This document shows positions 6,470 to 14,993 of a DNA stretch of 54,703 nucleotides, one piece after another. Every line of letters starts with the position of its first letter. The first letter of the stretch is position 1. The translations under genes were made by a program, and so were the position numbers. The stretch is from an uncultured Bacteroidales bacterium. GTDB taxonomy: Bacteria; Bacteroidota; Bacteroidia; Bacteroidales; F082. Where the stretch lies: NCBI GenBank assembly GCA_946185535.1, contig CAMHJX010000022.1, forward strand, positions 1 through 54,703, given 5' to 3'. The notes below the pieces were generated by a model that worked only from the letters and a program-made list of their open reading frames with translations, ran no database searches and had not been told where the DNA came from.

Positions 6470-8211
6470 TTTTTGTGGAATCCGATGCGAGTCTTGGTGG
6501 AATAAGTCGGGTTCTTGTATTTCAGTACATCAACGAGGATCTTTTGCGAAATCGGCACGTCATTGTAGGCAGCGGTCATGGCGGCCTCATTGACAGCCTC
6601 CGTAATGTCACCAGCATTGAAGTCGTCTGACATCTTGGCCAGCTCGTCGAAATCGAGTTCCTCGCAAGGACGGTCTTTCAGATGGTCCATGAAGATGTCT
6701 TTTCGAGCCTCAAAATCAGGCTGCGGCACAAAGAACACACGGTCAAAGCAACCGATGCGCATAATGGACTGGTCGATGAGGTCAGGACGATTGGTTGTGG
6801 CTACCACAAGGATGCCCTTTTTGGAGCAATCGTTCATCATGCCGTACAAAGCCGAAATCTGAGGTGTGACATTCTCATCTCCTTCGGCATTCGGATTGGG
6901 TGCCACAAACTCAAGCTCATCGATACAGATGACAAATGGCGCCTTGATTTCGGCAGCATCGAAGACTCGCTGCAAGTTATCCAGCACACCTTCTTGATAG
7001 ATATGCCCAAATTCTGGCCCTCTAATGATAGTATAATTGAAGCCCATCTCCTCTGCAAAACTCTCAAGGACAAGGCTTTTCCCGCATCCAGGAGGACCAT
7101 AAAGCAGCACGCCGTTAATCGTCGGCAACTTGTACAATTTCGCTTTTTCAGGATTCTGCAAAGCGAAGAGCACTTCCTTGCGCAACTGCTCTTTCAGTTC
7201 ATCGCGACCTGTCACATTATCGAAGCCGCTGCCAGTGCCCTTCTTGTAGGTGATGATTGGGCCGCTGTTGTCTTGGCCTTGTGCATCGGTATCCGGTTTT
7301 GCTTCTTCCTCTTCCATTCGTTTCGCCAATTCGGGCATCACCTGCTCAAACAAGGCTTGGGCGAACTCACCTGCCGAAGCAAAACGGTCATCTGGCTTTT
7401 TGGCCAAGGCCTTAAGCAAGATTGCCTTCATATAATCAGGCAACTTCACCTCGTCTGTTTCCAAAATGAGGTCTAGCTTTCTCGCCTTCTTCAACGCATC
7501 GGCAATCTTTTGCTTGTCGCCGTCAAGAACCCTCAAATCCGGTCCCTCCCAAGGCGCCTTACCAAACATCAGGAAATAAAGAAGTGCGCCCGTGGAGAAG
7601 ATGTCACTCTTCACCGTGTAAACCGCGCGGAAGGTTTCAGGGGCACGGAAATAGGGCATCAAATCCTCATCGACAAAAGTCGGGCGGCCTTTAACCATGT
7701 AAGAGATATGACCCAGGTCAATGATGGTCGGCATCAGCATACCGTCATCCAACTCTTGAAGCATGATGTTGGAAGGCCGTATATCATTGTGTATCAATGC
7801 ACGGGAGTGAATAAACGACAAACCGCTCAAAACACAGAGCGTGATTTGCACAGCATCTTCAAGGTCGAAGCGACCCTCTTCCCTGACAGCATCCAAGAGC
7901 AAGGAACCACGGTAGAACTCTGTCACCAGATAATGATAGACCGCGTTGCCTTTTTTCACCTCTCCGTTGTCGACATAACGAACAACATTCTGGTTCTCTT
8001 CGGTGTTCAGTTCCTTGCAGAGTTGTATTTCGTAGACCTCTTTGCCCTCAAAAAGCTGCTCGTGAGGGATGCTCCTAAGGTCGAACACCTTCATGAAGTA
8101 CATCATATCATCGGGACCGAGCACCGTATATGATTCAGCGACAATGCCTTTCTTTATGAACGAGTTGATGACATATTTGCCAATCTTCTCCCCTTTTTTG
8201 AATGTTTGCAT
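6466..8211 (-). CDS. Ser/Thr protein kinase fused to an AAA+ ATPase
   Basis: A 581-residue cytoplasmic two-domain protein. Residues about 10-290 are a eukaryote-like protein kinase: invariant Lys41 in YFMKVFDL, catalytic loop HNDIRPSN (141-148, a non-RD kinase with Asn instead of Arg), DLG in place of DFG (165-167), APE (190-192) and the usual helical C-lobe. A charged linker (EEEEAKPDTDAQGQDN) leads to an AAA+ domain: Walker A GPPGCGKS (372-379), Walker B ICIDE (428-432), sensor-1 region ATTNRPD (471-477) and candidate arginine finger after MRIGCFDR. It resembles the FtsH/Cdc48-type AAA group, without a protease domain. All core residues of both domains appear intact, so both activities are likely. 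Substrates are unknown. It overlaps the small downstream gene by 4 bases. Confidence 0.9.
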   Translation of the reverse strand: MQTFKKGEKIGKYVINSFIKKGIVAESYTVLGPDDMMYFMKVFDLRSIPHEQLFEGKEVYEIQLCKELNTEENQNVVRYVDNGEVKKGNAVYHYLVTEFYRGSLLLDAVREEGRFDLEDAVQITLCVLSGLSFIHSRALIHNDIRPSNIMLQELDDGMLMPTIIDLGHISYMVKGRPTFVDEDLMPYFRAPETFRAVYTVKSDIFSTGALLYFLMFGKAPWEGPDLRVLDGDKQKIADALKKARKLDLILETDEVKLPDYMKAILLKALAKKPDDRFASAGEFAQALFEQVMPELAKRMEEEEAKPDTDAQGQDNSGPIITYKKGTGSGFDNVTGRDELKEQLRKEVLFALQNPEKAKLYKLPTINGVLLYGPPGCGKSLVLESFAEEMGFNYTIIRGPEFGHIYQEGVLDNLQRVFDAAEIKAPFVICIDELEFVAPNPNAEGDENVTPQISALYGMMNDCSKKGILVVATTNRPDLIDQSIMRIGCFDRVFFVPQPDFEARKDIFMDHLKDRPCEELDFDELAKMSDDFNAGDITEAVNEAAMTAAYNDVPISQKILVDVLKYKNPTYSTKTRIGFHKK

Positions 8212-8278
8212 AGTAAATGATTTGTTGGGGCAAAGGTCACGATAATATTTGACATGTGCAATAGTTGAATAAATTATT

Positions 8279-8286
8279 TATTTTTG
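8279..8286 (+). promoter_or_regulatory. -7 element of the membrane AraC-type regulator gene
   Basis: TATTTTTG fits TAnnTTTG. It places the RNA start near 8290-8294, which rules out the ATG at 8288 and favours ATG 8303 or 8306 as translation start. Confidence 0.6.
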
Positions 8287-8302
8287 CATGCTTTTTCCGA
8301 GA

Positions 8303-10012
8303 ATGATGAAAAGATACCTTATTATAAATATAATCATCCTATTAGCATCAGCATCCTTGCATGCAGTACAATCGTCGGAGAACGTAGGCATGACTCAAAA
8401 AAAAATGGAAACCGAGCTACTGCCTGACCTCAATATCCCACGTTATGGCCACTGTACCTTCTTTATCAATGGCGAGCTGACGGTCATCGGAGGACACACC
8501 ACGGGCTTCGTTCCCACAGCCACGGCAGAATATTTCAACAACGGAGCTTGGCATACGGTGCATACGGTCTATGCGCACGACTTCGGCATTGTCGTTCCCA
8601 TGAAATCGGGAAAAGTGCTGGCATTAGGTGGTGCCAATGAGCCGTTGGGCATCGGGCAAACCTACCCGGCAGAATGGTACAACCCTGCTACCCACACTTT
8701 TGAAGGCTTTGGCTGCATGGACATGAAGCGCAGCAACTTCTCCTCCACCGAAATCGACAGCGGACGTGTGGTGATTTCAGGTAACTGGTATAGCGATGAC
8801 TGCATAGAACTGTTTGACGGCCACTCGACCTTTGTTCGCGTCAAGGAGGTGGCAGCAAAGCGTTCCTGTCCCTATATTTTGCGCACATCCAAAGACAATG
8901 TGATGATATTCAGTAGCTTGGATACAAAACACACCAGTGGCATTCGTCCCGACAGCATCATCGTTGACCAACTATGGGGTGAGCCTTTCCACGCGCCTCT
9001 GCTTGACGAATGGCGTCCACTGGCCTACGACATTCCCCGAATAAGCGATTTATGTTTCATCGGCGATGAGACTGCCGGCGACTACGCTTACTTGCTGCCC
9101 GTGAAAAACGCCGAAGGTCAAATAGGCTTCGTCAAGACCTGTGGCACCGACTTCAGCCTGCTTTCTACCACATGCGCGGTGCCAATGATGTTCCAAGGCG
9201 ACAGCATCCAGTATCATTTTCCCGTGGTGGACAGGAAGCGCGGACGAGGCTATTTGGTAGGCTTTAACCGGAAAAGCAAACAGGTCTATGTGTTGCGTGT
9301 GGATTATACGGAGAATCCAGCACCATTGACGCTCTATTATACCGACCCGCTGCTTAACATGGGCCTCTGTTGGCCTGTCCTCAATGATGAAGGCAACCTC
9401 ATCCTTGCCGGTGGCCTCGACAATTCCAACTTTAATCCGCTTGAGTCTGTAGTAATGTTACGCGTCAATCCAGAGGCTCCGATGATGGTTACCCAGACCT
9501 CGTTTCCATGGTTATGGATTGGGCTATGCCTGGCATTTGTGGCAGCACTCCTTGTGTATCTTAGTTTAAATCGCAAGCGAAAGGCTACACAACGCAAAGA
9601 TGACTTGGCGGAAAAGTCTGACGAAGCCAACGAAACAGAAGACCCGACTGCCTCCATGAGACCAACGAGTAGCGTTACAGACGACGAGCTGTTGCAGCGC
9701 GTTTGCCAATTGATGGAGGAAGAGCGTCTTTACTTGAACAGCGGACTGAAAATATCCGATGTGGCAATGGCAGCAGGTTGCAACCGCAATGTCCTGTCGG
9801 CATGTATCAACAGCCTTCGCAACTGTTCGTTCAGCAAATTCGTCAACACCTATCGTGTGGAGCATGCCAAGCAGCTGCTCAGCCAGCCCGACACCCGTGC
9901 CTCGGAGGTATGGATGGAGACTGGATTCGCGAACGAGACGACCTTCTTCCGTGCTTTCAAGGCCATCGTCGGCATGACGCCTTCCGAGTGGAAAATCAGC
10001 AATCAGCTATAA
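8303..10012 (+). CDS. membrane-bound AraC-family regulator with an exported propeller-like sensor
   Basis: About 569 residues in one chain: N-terminal signal/anchor (MMKRYLIINIIILLASASLHA), an exported region of about 370 residues with Kelch-like repeats (GHCTFFINGELTVIGGHT, then KVLALGGANEP, then GNLILAGGLDN), one transmembrane helix (WLWIGLCLAFVAALLVYLSL, about residues 405-424), a charged linker, and a cytoplasmic AraC-type double helix-turn-helix to the end (about 465-565, with ISDVAMAAGCNRNVLSACI and the closing GMTPSEWKI). This is a one-component transmembrane sensor: ligand binding outside would be passed to the DNA-binding domain inside. It lacks the histidine kinase and receiver of hybrid two-component systems. 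Repeated motifs in the downstream gap (10017-10124) are candidate binding sites, which would make the next lipoprotein gene a target. That link is inference. Confidence 0.88.
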   Translation: MMKRYLIINIIILLASASLHAVQSSENVGMTQKKMETELLPDLNIPRYGHCTFFINGELTVIGGHTTGFVPTATAEYFNNGAWHTVHTVYAHDFGIVVPMKSGKVLALGGANEPLGIGQTYPAEWYNPATHTFEGFGCMDMKRSNFSSTEIDSGRVVISGNWYSDDCIELFDGHSTFVRVKEVAAKRSCPYILRTSKDNVMIFSSLDTKHTSGIRPDSIIVDQLWGEPFHAPLLDEWRPLAYDIPRISDLCFIGDETAGDYAYLLPVKNAEGQIGFVKTCGTDFSLLSTTCAVPMMFQGDSIQYHFPVVDRKRGRGYLVGFNRKSKQVYVLRVDYTENPAPLTLYYTDPLLNMGLCWPVLNDEGNLILAGGLDNSNFNPLESVVMLRVNPEAPMMVTQTSFPWLWIGLCLAFVAALLVYLSLNRKRKATQRKDDLAEKSDEANETEDPTASMRPTSSVTDDELLQRVCQLMEEERLYLNSGLKISDVAMAAGCNRNVLSACINSLRNCSFSKFVNTYRVEHAKQLLSQPDTRASEVWMETGFANETTFFRAFKAIVGMTPSEWKISNQL

Positions 10013-10016
10013 ATTT

Positions 10017-10124
10017 GCTTACAATATGTCATTTGTAAGTCCATTTTGACGATTTGTAAGTACACATTCTTTCTCGTATTCCGATTTTTGCCGCGTTGTT
10101 GTGGACAGCGTTTATTGTCTACAA
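10017..10124. promoter_or_regulatory. candidate operator region: phased CTTACAAAT motifs plus an inverted repeat
   Basis: ATTTGTAAGT occurs at 10031-10040 and again at 10052-10061, exactly 21 bases apart, two helical turns. An inverted copy, CTTACAAT, lies at 10018-10025. Further down TTGTGGACA (10099-10107) and TGTCTACAA (10116-10124) form an inverted repeat with one mismatch and an 8-base spacer. Such phased arrays suit AraC-type regulators, and such a gene ends just upstream. Confidence 0.45.
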
Positions 10125-10159
10125 ATTTGAGGAACTATTAATCTTTAAATTTAACCAAT

Positions 10160-11167
10160 ATGAGCAAAATGATGAAGGCAGTAGCAGCCGTAATGCTAAT
10201 GACAGCAGTAGTATTTACCGCAGGATGTAATAAACCAGAAGATGAACCTAATAATAACGATGAGACCGTAACGGTAACGGTTACCACTATCACACCTTCT
10301 AACATCACTACAAAAACCGCAGTTTGTGGAGCTGAGGTCGTTGTAAGCGAAGGTGTTACACTTGAGGAGTTGGGCGTATGCTGGGGTTTACAAGAAAACC
10401 CAACGGCAAGTGAAGAGCATCTTTCCACCGCCCAATGGAACGAGCCTTTCACCTGTAAACTTACTGAACTGAATCACAATACGGTCTATCATGTCCGGGC
10501 ATACGCCAAGAAAGGCTCTGACTATTATTATGGTGCGGATAAAAAATTTACCACTGAGGAACAACCGAGCGGGAATGGTACTTACAACGGCCACGACTAC
10601 ATTGACCTTGGCTTGCCAAGTGGAACATTGTGGGCCACCTGTAATGTATATGCCGAAACACCTGAAGGCTTAGGTAGTTACTTCGCATGGGGTGAAACTA
10701 CGACAAAGGCCGATTACGATTGGAGCACTTACAAGTATTGCAACGGCAGTGAAAACACCTTGACCAAGTATTGCAACGACGCCAACTATGGTTACAACGG
10801 TTATTCTGACGAACTGGTCATTTTGCAACCAGAAGACGACGCTGCCACGGCCAACTGGGGCACGGGCTGGCGCATGCCCACCATTGAGGAATGGGAAGAG
10901 CTAAAAAACAACACCACCAGCACGTGGACTACGCAAAATGATGTGTATGGTAGACTCTTCACTTCAGAAAACGGCAACAGTATTTTCCTGCCAGCCACCC
11001 ACACCTTCCTCTATGGTCAGTATTGGGGAGGCGGTTATTGGTCGAGTTCGCTCTTTTGGCACCCGGATTGTGGGAATCGATTGAGCTTCGGTTCGGGCGC
11101 TGTTGGCACTGGCGGCGAACCTCGCTACGCAGGTCTTTCTGTCCGTCCTGTGCGTTCCATAGAATAA
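10160..11167 (+). CDS. surface lipoprotein with an N-terminal FN3-like and a C-terminal FISUMP-type domain
   Basis: A 335-residue lipoprotein with signal MSKMMKAVAAVMLMTAVVFT and Cys23 of TAGC as lipid anchor. After an acidic, Asn-rich linker and a Thr/Val repeat (TVTVTVTTI), residues about 40-140 resemble a fibronectin-type module (ITTKTAVCGAEVV, then YHVRAYAKKGSDYYYG). The C-terminal 190 residues match the Fibrobacter succinogenes major paralogous domain pattern: YIDLGLPSGTLWATCN, then FAWGET, GTGWRMPTIEEWEEL, GGYWSSSL, and the end GLSVRPVRSIE. The function of that domain is not established; a C-type-lectin-like fold has been suggested for relatives. Expected at the cell surface. It may be controlled by the preceding membrane regulator. 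No reverse transcriptase or template repeat is in the window, so no diversity-generating system is supported. Confidence 0.88.
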   Translation: MSKMMKAVAAVMLMTAVVFTAGCNKPEDEPNNNDETVTVTVTTITPSNITTKTAVCGAEVVVSEGVTLEELGVCWGLQENPTASEEHLSTAQWNEPFTCKLTELNHNTVYHVRAYAKKGSDYYYGADKKFTTEEQPSGNGTYNGHDYIDLGLPSGTLWATCNVYAETPEGLGSYFAWGETTTKADYDWSTYKYCNGSENTLTKYCNDANYGYNGYSDELVILQPEDDAATANWGTGWRMPTIEEWEELKNNTTSTWTTQNDVYGRLFTSENGNSIFLPATHTFLYGQYWGGGYWSSSLFWHPDCGNRLSFGSGAVGTGGEPRYAGLSVRPVRSIE

Positions 11168-11224
11168 TTTCATTTAAGTATAATAGTATATAACCCTCAA
11201 ATCCACCCTCGAAAACTCCAAAGA

Positions 11225-11254
11225 AAAAAGGAGAGCCATACGGTTCTCCTTTTT
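11225..11254. terminator. bidirectional terminator between lipoprotein and gyrB
   Basis: AAAAAGGAGA (11225-11234) pairs with TCTCCTTTTT (11245-11254), stem continued by GCC/GGT. A and T runs flank both sides, serving the two convergent genes. Confidence 0.85.
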
Positions 11255-11278
11255 CATTATTCACTTGACATTCAACGA

Positions 11279-13258
<1,980 letters not shown>

Positions 13259-13288
13259 CTAAAATTTAGCTGTTTTCAATTAAAGGTG

Positions 13289-13322
13289 CAAAGATACGGA
13301 AAATTTCGGCACGAAACACAAA
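13289..13322 (-). promoter_or_regulatory. gyrB promoter
   Basis: Minus-strand TATCTTTG (13296 to 13289) with TTTG (13322 to 13319) 22 bases upstream. The leader would be about 25 bases. Confidence 0.6.
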
Positions 13323-13622
13323 AAAGTTGAGAATTTTGTTTTTTGTCCAAAACGGCTCTACGGGGCTAAAAATAGGCAAATTTCAAAAACGGCCTGTTCC
13401 CTCGCGCACGCGGGAAAGAAAAAGCCCCTTCGACGAGAAGAGGCTTTTCGTGAATTCTAAGAGGCTTTTAGGCAATGATGAATGTGGGGCACCTGTTTTG
13501 GTATCGGCTAAAGCCGAGAAATCTTAAGAAAATCTTAAAAAATCCATCAAAATATTGATTCTTAATGATTTTGAAAGATTTTAATATTGATTTTTGAAAG
13601 AGTTCTTGCAAAGCAATTCCAT
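13323..13622. other. intergenic region between gyrB and a T9SS gene, with one candidate minus-strand terminator
   Basis: No gene is supported here. On the minus strand AAAAGCC-TCTTC (13448 to 13437) pairs with the arm at 13431-13420, and the T-rich tract beyond it suits termination of the T9SS gene transcribed from 14894. CGGCT-AA-AGCCG near 13506 is a short hairpin. From about 13520 to 13615 the sequence is AT-rich with repeated ATATTGATT and GATTTT words. Open frames on the plus strand have no protein-like character. Confidence 0.5.
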
Positions 13623-14894
13623 TTATTCCACGACAACCTTTTGGACTGAACCTTCGTCAGATTTGACGAAGTAGATGCCGGTTCTGAGTGAGATGGAGTG
13701 CCTTGCATTCTCAGAGTGGCTTCTGGCGATGACTTGGCCGAGTGTGTTGAACACAGTCAGGTCAGTCGTTCCTTCGACAGTGAACTCACCGTTCGTAGGA
13801 TTCGGATAGAGTTTGAAGGTTTTGTTTTGATGTTCGCCAATACCGACGATGCCCTCTTCGCTACGGTTAGAGAGCAATCTACTTTCACTCTTGCCATTTT
13901 CAACGCCTTGGACAACGACGTGTCCCTCGTTGAACTGGTTCTCTGAACAGGTGTAGCTAGTGACACTAGCACCGACGAAGTCGATGACTGTCAGGTCACC
14001 ATCCTTGGCACCTGGGTGCCATTCGCAGATGTTGTAGCCGAGCAAGTCATATCCGGTTGGAATGTTCCAGTTGACCTCGATGGTATTGTTGATACCTGTC
14101 AAATAGGCCATGTGGATGGTCTCTTTTGGATAGCTCACAATGGGGCATTCTGTGCCATCTATGGCGACAGCTGTGAGTGTGTAAGTACGGGATGCGGAAC
14201 CACTACCGATATTGTCAGTGAACTGACCGTCAGAGTAGGGGGCTGTGCCGACCTGCATACCGTCACGCTTCACGACGACATGGTCGATGTACTGGGCTTG
14301 TGCTACGGTAGTGGGCCAGGTAATCAAGTTCAAGTTGCTCTCAAGGTCACAGGTAGCTAAGTCGATTTCGACATTGTCTTGTACGATGAAGGTCTGTACG
14401 GATGTAGCACACATATCGGAGACACCACAGGTGTAAGTTCCTGGTTCGGTAACTTCGATGGTCGATGTGGTAGTGCCGGTGTTCCAAAGGTAAGAGTAGG
14501 AACCACTTGGTGCTTCAAGCGTAATGGCTTCTTGCTGACGTTTCCATAGCTGTGAAGTGGCTTCATCTGGGACATTGGGTTCGATGAAGAATACATCGAA
14601 GCCAAAACTGTAGCCACAGCCATAGAACAGACAATCCCTGTATTCTGTCATTACAGCTTTGTCGAATATGACAAAACCCACATTATCAATCCATTCACCA
14701 TTTATTTGCCATGTGCAACTATTACAGCCTTCAGGTGCGTAAAGAATAACTCTATCATACTTGTTTTCGCAAGCACGAATTATTTTGCTTGGCATGTTCC
14801 ACAATTGTGGGATTGTGATGATGGTGTCGTTTTGTGCTTGGACTTTCATTAGGCAGAAAGTCATACAAATGATGGTAAGAAAAAATTTTTTCAT
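13623..14894 (-). CDS. secreted protein with T9SS type A sorting domain
   Basis: A 423-residue protein with signal peptide MKKFFLTIICMTFCLMKVQA. The middle carries beta-sandwich modules: one with SYSYLWNTGTTTSTIEVTEP, which looks like the PKD/Ig-like domain of adhesins, and later fibronectin-like stretches (VVVKRDGMQVGTAPYSDG, then PTGYDLLGYNICEW). The C-terminus is a type IX sorting signal (FKLYPNPTNGEF, then LRTGIYFV, then KVVVE), so it should be exported, crossed through the outer membrane by the T9SS and anchored or released. It has several Cys pairs and no catalytic motif. It lies directly downstream, on the same strand, of the UGA=Gly reading frame; the 88 bases between them are extremely AT-rich. 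A possible ribosome site, AAAGGAAA, precedes the ATG. Confidence 0.9.
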   Translation of the reverse strand: MKKFFLTIICMTFCLMKVQAQNDTIITIPQLWNMPSKIIRACENKYDRVILYAPEGCNSCTWQINGEWIDNVGFVIFDKAVMTEYRDCLFYGCGYSFGFDVFFIEPNVPDEATSQLWKRQQEAITLEAPSGSYSYLWNTGTTTSTIEVTEPGTYTCGVSDMCATSVQTFIVQDNVEIDLATCDLESNLNLITWPTTVAQAQYIDHVVVKRDGMQVGTAPYSDGQFTDNIGSGSASRTYTLTAVAIDGTECPIVSYPKETIHMAYLTGINNTIEVNWNIPTGYDLLGYNICEWHPGAKDGDLTVIDFVGASVTSYTCSENQFNEGHVVVQGVENGKSESRLLSNRSEEGIVGIGEHQNKTFKLYPNPTNGEFTVEGTTDLTVFNTLGQVIARSHSENARHSISLRTGIYFVKSDEGSVQKVVVE

Positions 14895-14909
14895 TTTTTG
14901 TTTCCTTTC

Positions 14910-14993
14910 TTTTATTTTTGATTATTATTATGTTTACATATTATTTTTTATAATCATATAATTTCTTATTTCAAGTCTGTTTTTATTTTTGAT
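14910..14993. repeat. 13-bp direct repeat at the left edge of the anomalous segment
   Basis: TTTTATTTTTGAT occurs at 14910-14922 and again at 14981-14993. The second copy covers the TAA stop of the UGA=Gly frame; the first lies in the leader of the normal T9SS gene. The 58 bases between are almost pure A/T. It may be the microhomology at which foreign and native DNA (or two assembled contigs) join, or simply low complexity. Confidence 0.5.

Noticed and set aside
8288-8302. ATG 8288 as start of the membrane AraC regulator
   Set aside because: The -7 element ends at 8286, so the codon would lie at or before the RNA start; 8303 or 8306 fit better.
10160-11167. Target protein of a diversity-generating retroelement
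   Set aside because: The C-terminal domain could suit it, but there is no reverse transcriptase, template repeat or adenine-biased variable repeat in the window.
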